From Cryobacterium glaciale (GTDB lineage: Bacteria > Actinomycetota > Actinomycetes > Actinomycetales > Microbacteriaceae): a stretch of 64,000 nucleotides of DNA. Below are positions 51,219-60,636 of this stretch, piece after piece (the first letter of the stretch is position 1; each line of letters starts with the position of its first letter). The notes beneath the pieces were generated by a model. It made no database searches, had not been told where the DNA came from, and saw only the letters and a list, made by a program, of their open reading frames with translations. The stretch is from NCBI RefSeq assembly GCF_004402535.1, contig NZ_SOEY01000030.1:219801-283800 (forward strand), read 5' to 3'. Both the position numbers and the translations under genes were made by a program.

Positions 51219-51986
51219 ATGTTGGCTGGAAAAACTCGGTCGGTTTCGAGCAAGCTACTCGGCGTGATTGAGATCTTCACTGCAAGCGATGTCGCCCTGT
51301 CGTTGTCGGATATCGCCCGCAAGTCAGACTTGCCCTTGGCTACCACCCTTCGTTTCGTTCGTGAGTGGGTCGCGTGGGGTGGATTGATCCGGCTCGACGA
51401 CGGACGTTACGCGGTCGGCACGAGATTGTGGGAGGTAGGAGTACAGGCTCCCAGTCTGCAATCGCTGAGGAACGCTGCCCTACCCTTCCTCGACGACCTC
51501 TTAGTGGGGACCCGACAGAATGCTCAATTGGCGATCCTTCAAGGTTTCGAGACGCTCTATGTCGAGAAGATTTCGGCCCGCAATTCGACGGTGCTCATGT
51601 CGCGTGTCGGAATGCGACTTCCATTACATGCCACCGGGGTTGGGCTCGTGCTGTTGGCAAATTCAGGCCAGAATTATATTGACGAGTACCTCGAACTGCC
51701 GCTCAAGAAATACACGGCGTGCACGGTCGTAGACCCTCGGCAGGTGCGACAACGACTCGCTTCAATTCGCGTGACGGGCTTTGTCCGGGCAGAAGAGGAG
51801 CTTCACTCGGGCGTTATTTCCCTGGCCGCTCCTGTTCATGATCGAAGCGGAAGGACAGTTGCTGCAATCTCAGCGGTTGTCTCGGTGGAGCAGCGCAATG
51901 ACCGGTCGCTGGACATGATGGTTCGTGTTGCAGGCCTCGGCGTAAGTCGGGCGTTGGGTTTTCGCGGATCCCGTGTAGCGCCCTAG
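51219..51986 (+). CDS. IclR family transcriptional regulator
   Basis: A 255-residue regulator with an N-terminal winged helix-turn-helix (ALSLSDIARKSDLPLATTLRFVREWVAWGGL, about residues 27-57) and the IclR effector-binding domain (MRLPLHATGVGLVLLAN, GVISLAAPVHDRSGRTVAAISAVVS). The ligand is unknown. GTGGGGG stands upstream of the ATG. The gene heads the catabolic island. Identical inverted-repeat boxes upstream of it and of the importer gene suggest autoregulation and control of uptake. The base composition is more AT-rich than that of the genes to its left. Confidence 0.92.
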   Translation: MLAGKTRSVSSKLLGVIEIFTASDVALSLSDIARKSDLPLATTLRFVREWVAWGGLIRLDDGRYAVGTRLWEVGVQAPSLQSLRNAALPFLDDLLVGTRQNAQLAILQGFETLYVEKISARNSTVLMSRVGMRLPLHATGVGLVLLANSGQNYIDEYLELPLKKYTACTVVDPRQVRQRLASIRVTGFVRAEEELHSGVISLAAPVHDRSGRTVAAISAVVSVEQRNDRSLDMMVRVAGLGVSRALGFRGSRVAP

Positions 51987-52130
51987 GCGCCTGTCAATCG
52001 ATGACACGCTAAAGTCTCACCCCCGAGGGGACGAGCCGTCTTGCCTTAAGGCCTGGGGCACGCTGGAATGCGAATGAATAGTCTGAGACTTGCTTGCGAT
52101 TCGGCAGCATCCATTGGCAAAGTGCAAAGT

Positions 52131-52147
52131 CTTTCATTCAGTGAAAA
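52131..52147. promoter_or_regulatory. Putative IclR-family operator, copy 2
   Basis: A second, identical copy of CTTTCATTCAGTGAAAA, 77 bases before the ATG at 52225. It is followed by TATCTAGTCTGG (52173-52184), similar to the sequence after copy 1; TATCTA could serve as a -10 element. Confidence 0.7.
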
Positions 52148-52224
52148 TGCACTCGTAAACAGGTCGGTCCCGTATCTAGTCTGGAGTCGTTCACGACGGT
52201 GTGAACCAGACTGATTGGCGGATT

Positions 52225-53544
52225 ATGAAATTCCCAGCTACCGGCCCTCTCACTTCAAGGTCCGGCCACAGAGGCCTTGCCGTAGTCGCTGCACTGTCCG
52301 CCACCGCCTTCGCACTGACCGGGTGCGCCCCTGCGGGGTCGGCGCCCAGTGATGATCTCGTTATCAAGATTGGGTATATTGCTCCGGTCACTGGTGCGTA
52401 CGCGGGCTTCACGGATGGCGACCCGTACATGCTGAGCGTCGTTCGCAAGCAGTTTGCTGACGGAATCGACATCGACGGAAAGAACTACAGCGTCGAGATT
52501 CTTGACCGAGACTCCGGCTCCGATCCTGCCAAAACCGGCGAACTCGCCCAGCAGCTCATCACGACGGACAAAGTCGATTTGATTCTCGCCACATCCACTC
52601 CTGAAACGGTCAATCCGGTTATTGCACAGTGCGAGGCCAATGCGACTCCGTGCCTGACGACCATTGCGCCGTGGCAAGCTGTCGTCTTCGGTGGAGGTTT
52701 CAGTGCTGAGAAGCCGATGGCCTGGTCACACCACTACTTCTTCGGAATCGAGGGATTCGGTGAAGTCGAACCTGCTGCATGGGATCAGATCGACACGAAC
52801 AAGAAGGTCGGCGTGCTGTGGCCCAATGACGCTGATGGCGGAGCATTTAGGGATCCTGTGAATGGCTATGGTCCGTTCGCGGAGAAGGCCGGTTACACGA
52901 TCGTCGATCCGGGTCCGTATGAAAACGGAAACCAGGACTTCACTGCCATCATTTCCAAGTTCAAGGCTGAGGGCGTCGAGATTATCGCCGGCGTCCCCAT
53001 CCCGCCCGATTTCGTGACCTTCTGGACCCAAGCAGCCCAGCAAGGATTCAAGCCGAAAGTCGCTACGATCGGAAAAGCTTTGTTCTTCCCTGCTACCGTG
53101 CCATCGATCCCCAACGACCTGGGCGAGGGCCTGGCGTTCACCACGTGGTGGGGACCGACCTTCCCCTACAAGTCCAGCTTTGATGGCACGACGCCAGCGC
53201 AATGGATCTCGAACTTCGAAGCCAGTCCCGAGGGCAAAGGACTGAGCTGGAACCAGGCAACTCCCGAGAATGTGTCTCTTTTCGAGGTCGCATCCGCTGC
53301 ATTGCAAGCCGCGGGCAACCCGAACGACAAGGCTGCCGTGAATAAGGCCTTCGACACCATCAACATGATGACTCTTGCCGGAACGGTCGACTTCACAACG
53401 GGCCCCATGCAGGGCGTGGCAACGATCCCTACCGCGGTCGGCCAGTGGCAGAAGACTGACACCGGTGACTGGGAATGGGTCATCATCGAGAACAGCATGC
53501 TTCCCGACCTGCCGGTGGCGCGTTCCGCCGAGCCGCTCAACTAG
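52225..53544 (+). CDS. ABC transporter substrate-binding lipoprotein (HAAT/urea-amide type)
   Basis: Type 1 periplasmic-binding protein of the branched-chain amino acid transporter family; the ligand is unknown. The 439-residue protein (from ATG 52225; GTG 52201 is possible) has a signal peptide with lipobox ALTGC, then IKIGYIAPVTGAYAGF and KVDLILATSTPETVNPV. The ATG is favoured because the operator-to-start distance then matches that of the regulator gene. It is the first gene of a complete importer set (binding protein, two ATPases, two permeases) under the IclR box. Confidence 0.9.
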   Translation: MKFPATGPLTSRSGHRGLAVVAALSATAFALTGCAPAGSAPSDDLVIKIGYIAPVTGAYAGFTDGDPYMLSVVRKQFADGIDIDGKNYSVEILDRDSGSDPAKTGELAQQLITTDKVDLILATSTPETVNPVIAQCEANATPCLTTIAPWQAVVFGGGFSAEKPMAWSHHYFFGIEGFGEVEPAAWDQIDTNKKVGVLWPNDADGGAFRDPVNGYGPFAEKAGYTIVDPGPYENGNQDFTAIISKFKAEGVEIIAGVPIPPDFVTFWTQAAQQGFKPKVATIGKALFFPATVPSIPNDLGEGLAFTTWWGPTFPYKSSFDGTTPAQWISNFEASPEGKGLSWNQATPENVSLFEVASAALQAAGNPNDKAAVNKAFDTINMMTLAGTVDFTTGPMQGVATIPTAVGQWQKTDTGDWEWVIIENSMLPDLPVARSAEPLN

Positions 53545-53548
53545 CACC

Positions 53549-54292
53549 ATGAGTGCGCCAGCGGAGACAGCAAATTCCCTCCTAGAGGTAAATTCGGTCG
53601 CGAAATCGTACGGGGCCCTTCATATACTGACGGAGATAAACTTCGCTGTCCCCGCTGGGGAGGCCGTCGGAATAGTCGGCCCGAACGGAGCGGGAAAGTC
53701 CACATTACTGAGTGTTATCAACGGCACCGAGCGAGCTACTGCTGGCTCCGTGATTTTCGATAGACGCGACGTGACAAAGCTAGGACCCGAAGTTCGGGCC
53801 CACGCGGGCATGGGACGTACTTTCCAGATTCCACGACCGTTCACCCACCTGACCGTTTTCGAGAATGCTCTCTCCGGAGCGTCCTACGGCGCTGGCCTCC
53901 ATGGCAAAGCTGCTGACGAACAAGCGCTCTACGCTCTGGAGCTTTCCGGGATGATGGACCTCGCCAACACGCCGGCCGGTAGATTGCCTTTGCTGGCGCG
54001 CAAACGACTCGAGCTGGCTCGAGCCCTGGCGACGCGACCCCGACTGCTCCTCCTCGACGAAATCGCTGGCGGACTGACCGAAGCAGAATGCGACAGCCTC
54101 GTCGAAACTATTTCCGGTCTTCATGCCTCGGGGATAACGATCATCTGGATCGAGCACGTCGTGAAGGCGCTACTTGCGGTGGTCGATCGTCTCGTGTGCC
54201 TCGCCTCGGGCACCCTCATCGCGGATGGCAAACCGGACCTCGTCATGAGTAGCACGGAAGTTCGCCGCGTCTACCTCGGAAGCGGGATCTGA
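53549..54292 (+). CDS. ABC transporter ATP-binding protein (LivG type)
   Basis: First ATPase of the HAAT importer. The 247-residue protein has Walker A GPNGAGKST (about residues 43-51), Q-loop GRTFQIPRPF, Walker B LLLLDEIAGGL and switch His in WIEHVVKAL. The signature position reads LPLLARKRLELARAL, without the LSGGQ glycines, a divergence seen in part of the LivG group. The start follows the binding-protein stop by 4 bases, and the stop overlaps the next ATG. Confidence 0.9.
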   Translation: MSAPAETANSLLEVNSVAKSYGALHILTEINFAVPAGEAVGIVGPNGAGKSTLLSVINGTERATAGSVIFDRRDVTKLGPEVRAHAGMGRTFQIPRPFTHLTVFENALSGASYGAGLHGKAADEQALYALELSGMMDLANTPAGRLPLLARKRLELARALATRPRLLLLDEIAGGLTEAECDSLVETISGLHASGITIIWIEHVVKALLAVVDRLVCLASGTLIADGKPDLVMSSTEVRRVYLGSGI

Positions 54293-55044
54293 TGCCACTT
54301 ATTCACGCCCAGTCCATTAGCGCCGGATACGGTGATTCCCGCGCCATCAGCGACGTCATCCTGACGCTTCAGAACGGTGAACTCCTGGCTTTGGTCGGTG
54401 CCAACGGCGCCGGCAAATCAACGCTCCTGCGCGTAATCGCGGGAGCGCACAGACCGACCGCCGGCACCGTGTCATTCAAGGACTCCGATATTTCACGGTT
54501 GACTGACTTCCAACGCAACAAGTTGGGAATCTCGCTCGTCCCCGAAGGCCGCCGGCTGTTTGCCAGCATGACGGTCATCGAGAATCTCATTGTCGGTGCG
54601 GGATCGGGGCGAGCCGGCGCTTGGAACGTCGAGAGTGTCGTCGAGACTCTCCCCATGCTCAAGCCTCTGTTGAAGAGAAACGCGTCCCGATTATCGGGCG
54701 GACAACAGCAGGCGGTGTCGATCGGGCGCGCGCTGATGTCGAATCCCGAAGTTCTCCTGCTCGATGAGGTGTCACTTGGCTTGGCCCCGATAATCATCGA
54801 CGAGCTCTACGAATCACTCTCTGTCGTGCGCCAGAGTGGGCTCGGCATCATTCTGGTCGAGCAAGACCTGGCGCGCACTATTGCCGTAGCGGACCGAATA
54901 ATGTGCCTGCTTGAAGGCCACGTCGTCCTCGAGGGAAAATCTGGGGATCTGACGCACGATCAAATCACCGATGCCTATTTCGGCCACTCGATTGGTTCCT
55001 TTTCCGAGCCCGACCTGACTACTGAGGAAGGCGTTCAAGCATGA
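54292..55044 (+). CDS. ABC transporter ATP-binding protein (LivF type)
   Basis: Second ATPase of the HAAT importer. The 250-residue protein has Walker A GANGAGKST (about residues 37-45), the LivF-typical LVPEGRRLFASMTVIENL, signature LSGGQQQ and Walker B VLLLDEVSLGLAP. It shares one base with the LivG gene and overlaps the permease gene by 4 bases. Confidence 0.92.
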   Translation: MPLIHAQSISAGYGDSRAISDVILTLQNGELLALVGANGAGKSTLLRVIAGAHRPTAGTVSFKDSDISRLTDFQRNKLGISLVPEGRRLFASMTVIENLIVGAGSGRAGAWNVESVVETLPMLKPLLKRNASRLSGGQQQAVSIGRALMSNPEVLLLDEVSLGLAPIIIDELYESLSVVRQSGLGIILVEQDLARTIAVADRIMCLLEGHVVLEGKSGDLTHDQITDAYFGHSIGSFSEPDLTTEEGVQA

Positions 55045-55913
55045 TAGTTCTCAATGCTTTAGTACAAGGCGTTCTGCTGGGTGGCCTGTTTGCCATGGCC
55101 GCACTTGGACTGTCCATCGCATTCGGTGTCCTCCGCGTCGTCAACCTCGCGCACGGCGAGATCATGACGGTCGGCGCATACCTGGCATATCTTTCGCTGT
55201 CTTCCTTCGGGCTGAACGTCTGGGTCAGCCTCCTCATCGTTGTACCCGCCATGGGGTTCGTCGGGTACTGGGTTCAGAGGCTCCTGCTTCAGCGTGCACT
55301 TCGCCTGAGCGAGCTAGCTCCTTTGCTCGTTACGTTCGGCCTGGCGATCATGATTCCCAACGCACTCGTTGAAGTCTTCACGAACGACAAAAAGCCCCTT
55401 CCGACGGGCGATCTGGCCGTTCAGAGCATCACGATCGTCGACGGAATCACAATCGGCGTTCTTCCTCTTCTGACATTGGTCGTGGCTGTCGCGCTGATCG
55501 CGGGCATGCAACTTTTTCTCGCCCGAACCCAAATGGGCCGATACATGCGAGCTGCAGCTGACGACTCGGACACCCTGCGCCTCATGGGGATCGACTATCG
55601 CAAGGTCTACGCCTTCGCGATGGCGCTCGCCTTCGGTATTGCCGCGCTGGCGGGGGTCTTCTTCGGTATACGGCAAGGCGGCGTCACGCCGTTCGACGGA
55701 CAGCTCACCGTGCTCTTCGCTTTTGAAGCGGTGATTATCGGTGGGCTCGGATCGCTCTGGGGCACTCTTGCTGGTGGAATCGTTCTGGGCATCGCCCATT
55801 CTCTCGCTGGTCAAATAAGCCCTGACCTCCCGCTCCTGGTCGGAAATCTTGTTTTTCTGGCGATTCTCGTATTTCGTCCGACCGGAATTGTTCGAAGCAA
55901 GGTGGCCGCATAA
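55041..55913 (+). CDS. ABC transporter permease (LivH type)
   Basis: First membrane subunit of the HAAT importer. The 290-residue protein has about eight hydrophobic segments, the family start GVLLGGLFAMAALGLSIAFGVLRVVNLAHGEIM, RAAADDSDTLRLMGIDYRKVY as the ATPase-coupling loop, and the FEAVIIGGLGSLWGTLAGG stretch. The stop meets the next ATG (one-base overlap). Confidence 0.93.
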   Translation: MIVLNALVQGVLLGGLFAMAALGLSIAFGVLRVVNLAHGEIMTVGAYLAYLSLSSFGLNVWVSLLIVVPAMGFVGYWVQRLLLQRALRLSELAPLLVTFGLAIMIPNALVEVFTNDKKPLPTGDLAVQSITIVDGITIGVLPLLTLVVAVALIAGMQLFLARTQMGRYMRAAADDSDTLRLMGIDYRKVYAFAMALAFGIAALAGVFFGIRQGGVTPFDGQLTVLFAFEAVIIGGLGSLWGTLAGGIVLGIAHSLAGQISPDLPLLVGNLVFLAILVFRPTGIVRSKVAA

Positions 55914-56989
55914 TGCCAAAGCTCATAGCTGGCTCAGTTCGTGTGGACCGGTATCAGAGAAGAGCCCTCGTTACCGGGGTCGTGGCCGCCGCAGCCTTCG
56001 TCGCCCTCGCTGCCGCGCCCTACGTGCTCGATCCGGCCGTTACGAGCTCCTGGATCAAACTTTTTTACCTGATCACACTCGCAACTATGTGGAACCTTCT
56101 CGCCGGGTACGCGGGCATGGTATCCGTTGGTCAGCAGGCCTACATTGGCTTGGGAGCCTATGGACTGTTCGTCTTTAATGACATGGGATTCGACCCGTAC
56201 AGCAGTGCTCTCATCGCATCGGTTGCGGTCGGCGTCATTGCCCTGCCGCTGTCCTTTATCGCCTTCCGGCTCCGAGGTGGCTATTTCGCTATTGGAACGT
56301 GGGTGATCGCGGAAGCCGTTCGGCAAATTGTCATCCGCTTCGATAACCTCGGCGCGGGTCGCGGACGAAGCATCTCCAACTACACCGCCGACCCGGTATT
56401 TCGGAACATGTTCACCTACTGGTTAGCCCTCGGCATTCTGGCCCTCGCTCTCGTTGTGACCTTCTATCTGCTTCGCAGCCGCATGGGAATTGCACTCCAA
56501 AGCATCCGTGACAATGAGGTGGCGGCTCGCGCTCTCGGCATCAACGTGAGCCGTACCAAGCGTATTGTCTTCGTAATCGCGGCTATGGGTGCCGCCCTGG
56601 CCGGTTCGGTGATCTGCATCCAGGCCATCGGAGTTGCCTCGCCTAATCAGATATTCAGCGTCAGCTATTCCGCCTTCATGATCTTCATGGTCCTGATCGG
56701 CGGCATCGGAACTATCGAAGGTCCCATCCTGGGCGCAGTTATCTACTTCGTCATGGATTTGTATTTCAGCCAACTAGGCCTCTGGTATCTCGTCGTTCTC
56801 GGCCTCCTCGCGATCCTGGTCACGCTCTTCCTGCCCAAAGGAATCTGGGGGGCAATCCACGAACGATTCAACATCTCCCTGTTCCCGGTCGGTCACCGAA
56901 TTGTGCCCGTCGCTGACAAGTTTTTACCGCAGTCCTCAGCACAACCGACAGTTAAAGAAAAGAGACCTAATGGGAGATTTCGACGGTAA
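55913..56989 (+). CDS. ABC transporter permease (LivM type)
   Basis: Second membrane subunit of the HAAT importer. The 358-residue protein has about nine hydrophobic segments, NLLAGYAGMVSVGQQAYIGLGAY near the start, LQSIRDNEVAARALGINVSRTKRIVFVIAA as coupling loop, and MVLIGGIGTIEGPILGAVIY. A C-terminal tail of about 60 residues is hydrophilic. The last 20 bases overlap the first SDR gene, so dehydrogenase and transporter are one operon. Confidence 0.92.
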   Translation: MPKLIAGSVRVDRYQRRALVTGVVAAAAFVALAAAPYVLDPAVTSSWIKLFYLITLATMWNLLAGYAGMVSVGQQAYIGLGAYGLFVFNDMGFDPYSSALIASVAVGVIALPLSFIAFRLRGGYFAIGTWVIAEAVRQIVIRFDNLGAGRGRSISNYTADPVFRNMFTYWLALGILALALVVTFYLLRSRMGIALQSIRDNEVAARALGINVSRTKRIVFVIAAMGAALAGSVICIQAIGVASPNQIFSVSYSAFMIFMVLIGGIGTIEGPILGAVIYFVMDLYFSQLGLWYLVVLGLLAILVTLFLPKGIWGAIHERFNISLFPVGHRIVPVADKFLPQSSAQPTVKEKRPNGRFRR

Positions 56990-57767
56990 AGCCGGGCTGG
57001 TATCGGGAGCGGCGGGGGGAATCGGACGCGCCACGGCAATTGCCTTCGCCCGCGAGGGCGGAAGCGTCGTCGTTGCCGACCTCGAAACATTGCGGCACCA
57101 GGCCGAAGAGACGGTGCGCCTCATCACCGAAAATGGTGGAGCAGCAATTTTCGTGGCCACGGACGTTACGCAGGCCGACGACGTCGAAGCACTGGTCGCC
57201 GCGGTCGTGGACACCTACGGATCCCTGGATTTCGCCCACAACAACGCGGGAATCCTCAAAGTTGGTTTCACCGCCGAGATCGAGGAGGCCGATTTCGACC
57301 AGATCATTGCGGTCGACCTCAAGGGGGTCTGGCTGGCCATGAAATATGAGATCCTGCAGATGCAGAAACAGGGTGGCGGCGCAATCGTCAACACCGCCTC
57401 CGAAGCCGGGCTCGTGGGCACGCCGATGGCGGGCCCGTACGTGGCGGCGAAACACGCCGTCGTGGGCCTGACCAAGACGGCCGCCGGTGAATACGCAAAC
57501 CAGAATATTCGCATCAACGCCGTAGCGCCCGGGGCGATTGAAACCCCAATGATCACCGACCTCCCTCAGGAGGCTCGAGATTCCCTGTTAGCACCTCAGC
57601 CGCTGCACCGCTTCGGAACCGCCGACGAGGTCGCGGATGCCGTGCTCTGGCTCGCTTCGCCGAGGTCATCCTTCGTCGTCGGTGCAATCCTCTCCATCGA
57701 CGGCGGCGCAACTTCCAACGCGCAGTCGTACAGCATCGAAAACAGCCCACCAAGCCAGAAACGTTAA
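56970..57767 (+). CDS. Short-chain dehydrogenase/reductase 1
   Basis: Classical SDR of 265 residues, expected to oxidise an alcohol with NAD(P)+; the substrate is unknown. It shows the cofactor motif SGAAGGIG (about residues 12-19), Asp in VVVADLE favouring NAD, NNAG, and the triad Ser (NTASEAG) then Tyr-x3-Lys (YVAAKHA) 13 residues later. An unusual polar tail of about 15 residues follows the normal SDR end. The ATG at 56970 lies inside the permease gene end. It is followed by a second SDR. Confidence 0.92.
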   Translation: MGDFDGKAGLVSGAAGGIGRATAIAFAREGGSVVVADLETLRHQAEETVRLITENGGAAIFVATDVTQADDVEALVAAVVDTYGSLDFAHNNAGILKVGFTAEIEEADFDQIIAVDLKGVWLAMKYEILQMQKQGGGAIVNTASEAGLVGTPMAGPYVAAKHAVVGLTKTAAGEYANQNIRINAVAPGAIETPMITDLPQEARDSLLAPQPLHRFGTADEVADAVLWLASPRSSFVVGAILSIDGGATSNAQSYSIENSPPSQKR

Positions 57768-57771
57768 TCCA

Positions 57772-58518
57772 ATGCTGCTAAAAAGCAAATCGGCACTTGT
57801 CACCGGGGCCGGCGCCGGAATCGGACGTGCCATCGCCGTGAGTTATGCCGCCGAAGGTGCTCGAGTCCTGGTCTCGGACATTGACGATGAGGCCGGACAA
57901 CGAACCGTGGACATAATCAGCGCAGCGGGAGGAATCGCGGCCTTCCATCACGCCGATGTCAGCTCGCTCGCCGACAATGAAAACCTGGTCGCGGCCGTAC
58001 TGCAACGATGGGGCACCCTTGATATCGCCTGCAACAACGCGGGCATCGCTCCACCGTCCACACCCCTGGCCGACGTGTCAGAAGAGCTATGGCTGAAGAT
58101 CCTTGCGGTGGATCTCTCGAGCGTGTTCTATGGTCTTCGTTCTCAGATTCCCGCCATGATCAAAAGCGGCGGCGGTGCCATCGTCAATATTTCGAGTATC
58201 CTCGGCCAGGTAGCTTTCTCCGGCGTGGGTCCGTACGTTGCGGCCAAGCACGGGGTCGTTGGACTGACGAAGAGTGCCGCGCTGGAATACGCGGCCCAGG
58301 GCATCCGGGCCGTTGCTGTCGGTCCAGCGTTCATCAAGACCGGTCTGGAGACCCACCTCGACGAGCAATCTCGGCTGAGCCTTGATTCACTGCATCCTGT
58401 TGGACGCATGGGCGAACCAGAGGAAGTGGCCGAGCTGGTCTCCTGGTTGAGCAGTGACCGAGCGTCGTTCGTCAACGGGGGATACTTCCCCGTGGATGGC
58501 GGATACCTCACACGGTAA
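57772..58518 (+). CDS. Short-chain dehydrogenase/reductase 2
   Basis: Second classical SDR, 248 residues, last gene of the plus-strand importer operon. It has cofactor motif TGAGAGIG, Asp in VLVSDIDD for NAD, NNAGIAPP, and catalytic Ser (NISSILG) with YVAAKHG. It ends with FVNGGYFPVDGGYLTR, a common SDR tail. The two SDRs are clearly different in sequence and may act on successive intermediates or on stereoisomers. A terminator follows at 58536. Confidence 0.92.
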   Translation: MLLKSKSALVTGAGAGIGRAIAVSYAAEGARVLVSDIDDEAGQRTVDIISAAGGIAAFHHADVSSLADNENLVAAVLQRWGTLDIACNNAGIAPPSTPLADVSEELWLKILAVDLSSVFYGLRSQIPAMIKSGGGAIVNISSILGQVAFSGVGPYVAAKHGVVGLTKSAALEYAAQGIRAVAVGPAFIKTGLETHLDEQSRLSLDSLHPVGRMGEPEEVAELVSWLSSDRASFVNGGYFPVDGGYLTR

Positions 58519-58535
58519 ACGCACCGCAGAATTTA

Positions 58536-58576
58536 CACGAAGGGGATGCCGTCCGTCTGACCGCATCCCCTTCGTG
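58536..58576. terminator. Bidirectional terminator between convergent operons
   Basis: CACGAAGGGGATGC (58536-58549) pairs perfectly with GCATCCCCTTCGTG (58563-58576), a 14-bp stem with a 13-base loop. It lies between the SDR operon and the convergent acetoacetyl-CoA synthetase gene (stop at 58584). No long T-run is present on either side. Confidence 0.8.
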
Positions 58577-58583
58577 CTGCCTG

Positions 58584-60584
58584 TCAGCGTTTCTGCTGGG
58601 CCAAGTATCCTTGCGCTCGCTCAACGAACCAATCAACAGCTTCCGGATTCGCCAGAGAGCCACGATTCACGGCCGATTCGGGGTTGTGACCGCAGAAGAG
58701 CTTCTTGATGGGAACTTCGATTTTCTTCAGCGCGTGTGTGACCGGCACGGCCGGCGCCAGAATGATCTCATCCGGCACATGCCGCGCCGAAGTCATGCGC
58801 CGGATGGTGCCATTGATCTCGTCGGTCAACTCCGGGGTGAGCTCGCACCCCTGATCGAGTGTGACGAACAGTGGCATGTAATACCCGCCATCCGCTTGTT
58901 CGAGGCCGATCACCAAGGACTCTTTCACCTCGGACACGTGCTGCAACGCCGCATAGATGTCGGCGGTCCCCAGCCGCACACCGCCGCGATTCAGGGTGGC
59001 ATCTGACCTCCCGTGTACGACGAAACCACCGCTCGGAGTCTCGGTGATCCAATCGCCCTGAGCCCAGACCTGGGGAAACTTTTCGAAGTAGGAATCCTGA
59101 TACCGGACGCCGTCCTCGTCGCCCCAGAAGAACACCGGCATCGATGGCATCGGTCGAAGGACCACCATCTCACCCAGGTCACCGATAACTCGGTGTCCCG
59201 AGTTGGACCAGGCCTGAACGGCAACGCCCAGCAAGGGTCCCTGCAGTTCCCCGAGGCGCACAGGTTCCAGCGGATTAGAACCGATGAAGCCACTGCAGAT
59301 GTCTGTGCCGCCCGTGTCGGAGCCCAGGTGCACGTTGTGCTTCACATGGTCGTGTACCCAGAGCCAGGTTGAGTCAGGAAGGGGTGACCCCGTCGACAGA
59401 ATGGAACGCAACTTCGAGAGATCTCGCGAAGAGCCCGGAGTCAGGCCGGCTTTTTCCACGAGGGACAGGTACGCGGCCCCGCTGGCGAACATCGTCGCCC
59501 CGGTCAACGCGATGACGTCGAACTGGCGGTCCTTGATGCCGTACATGGGCGAGCCCGAGTACGTCACCACCGAGGCGCCGGACATGAGGTTGTTCACCAG
59601 GGTGTTCCAGACCATCCAGGAGGTGTTCGCCGCCACGTAGTAGCGGTCGCCCGGGCCCATGTCCTGGTTCAGCCCGGTACCTTTCAACGCCTCGAGTATC
59701 ATTCCGCCGTGGCCGTGCACGATGCCTTTCGGCGCACCCGTCGTGCCGGACGAGAACAATACCCAGAGCGGATGCTGAAACGCCACGCGCTCATACCGCG
59801 GTTGGACGCGATCAGTGAGTAGCGTCGCGAAATCGAGGCGGTCGGCCCCGGGTTCGTCGGCGCTGGCCGGATTACGCAGCAGAATCGTGTGCTCGAGTGT
59901 GGGCAGGCCGGCCTCAACCTCGGCCAGATAGTCGAGGCGGTCGAAATACCTGCCGTTGAACTGGTAGCCGTCGACGCCGATCAGAAGTTTTGGTTCCAGC
60001 TGGCGCAGGCGCTCCAGCGTCGCTGCGGATGAGAGATCCGGTGAATTGATACTCCAGATGGCTCCGAGTGACGCCGTTGCCAGCAACCCGATGATCGCTT
60101 CGGGAACGTTGGGCAAAACTGCGGCGACGCGATCACCCGCAACGACTCCCAGCCGTCTGAGGTTGTCGGCTAGAGACGATACACGTGACTCGAGCTCGCG
60201 CCAGGTCAATTCCGTCACTGCATCGTCTTCCTGGATCGTCAGGATGGCCGTGCCATCGACGAGCTCAGGATTTAACGCATGACGTAGCACGTTCTCGGCG
60301 AAGTTCAGGCTCGCGCGGGGATACCAGACGGCCCCGGGCATCCGCTCTTCAGCCAGTGCCGGTCCCTCAAAGCCCTCACCAATGACGTCGAAGTACTCTC
60401 GCACGGCGTCCCAGAAGCCCGAGAGATCGTCGACGGACCACTCCCAGACGCTCCGGTAGGTCGTCAGACCGATATTCCGGTGCTCGCCAACCCAAGTCAT
60501 GAAATTCCACAGCCGTGAGCTGTGCTGCTGTTCGACCGTTGGCGTCCAGGTTATGGGAGGCATTGTCGTACTCGGTGCTGACAT
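58584..60584 (-). CDS. Acetoacetyl-CoA synthetase
   Basis: ATP-dependent ligase forming acetoacetyl-CoA from acetoacetate. The 666-residue protein has the long acetoacetate-ligase N-terminus (SRLWNFMTWVGEHRNIGL), the ANL P-loop SSGTTGAPKG, SDTGGTDICSGF, the adenylate-binding HGRSDATLNRGGVRLGTADIY and the catalytic Lys region THALKKIEVPIKKL. AGAGGA stands upstream of the ATG. It is the last gene of the minus-strand operon, after the HAD gene with a 52-base gap. Its presence fixes acetoacetate (or a close beta-keto acid) as the pathway's likely entry metabolite. Confidence 0.92.
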   Translation of the reverse strand: MSAPSTTMPPITWTPTVEQQHSSRLWNFMTWVGEHRNIGLTTYRSVWEWSVDDLSGFWDAVREYFDVIGEGFEGPALAEERMPGAVWYPRASLNFAENVLRHALNPELVDGTAILTIQEDDAVTELTWRELESRVSSLADNLRRLGVVAGDRVAAVLPNVPEAIIGLLATASLGAIWSINSPDLSSAATLERLRQLEPKLLIGVDGYQFNGRYFDRLDYLAEVEAGLPTLEHTILLRNPASADEPGADRLDFATLLTDRVQPRYERVAFQHPLWVLFSSGTTGAPKGIVHGHGGMILEALKGTGLNQDMGPGDRYYVAANTSWMVWNTLVNNLMSGASVVTYSGSPMYGIKDRQFDVIALTGATMFASGAAYLSLVEKAGLTPGSSRDLSKLRSILSTGSPLPDSTWLWVHDHVKHNVHLGSDTGGTDICSGFIGSNPLEPVRLGELQGPLLGVAVQAWSNSGHRVIGDLGEMVVLRPMPSMPVFFWGDEDGVRYQDSYFEKFPQVWAQGDWITETPSGGFVVHGRSDATLNRGGVRLGTADIYAALQHVSEVKESLVIGLEQADGGYYMPLFVTLDQGCELTPELTDEINGTIRRMTSARHVPDEIILAPAVPVTHALKKIEVPIKKLFCGHNPESAVNRGSLANPEAVDWFVERAQGYLAQQKR

Positions 60585-60636
60585 CGTTGTCCTCTTGTCT
60601 TGGAAAGTTACGTGGCTCGGGGCGGATCGCGGAAGG

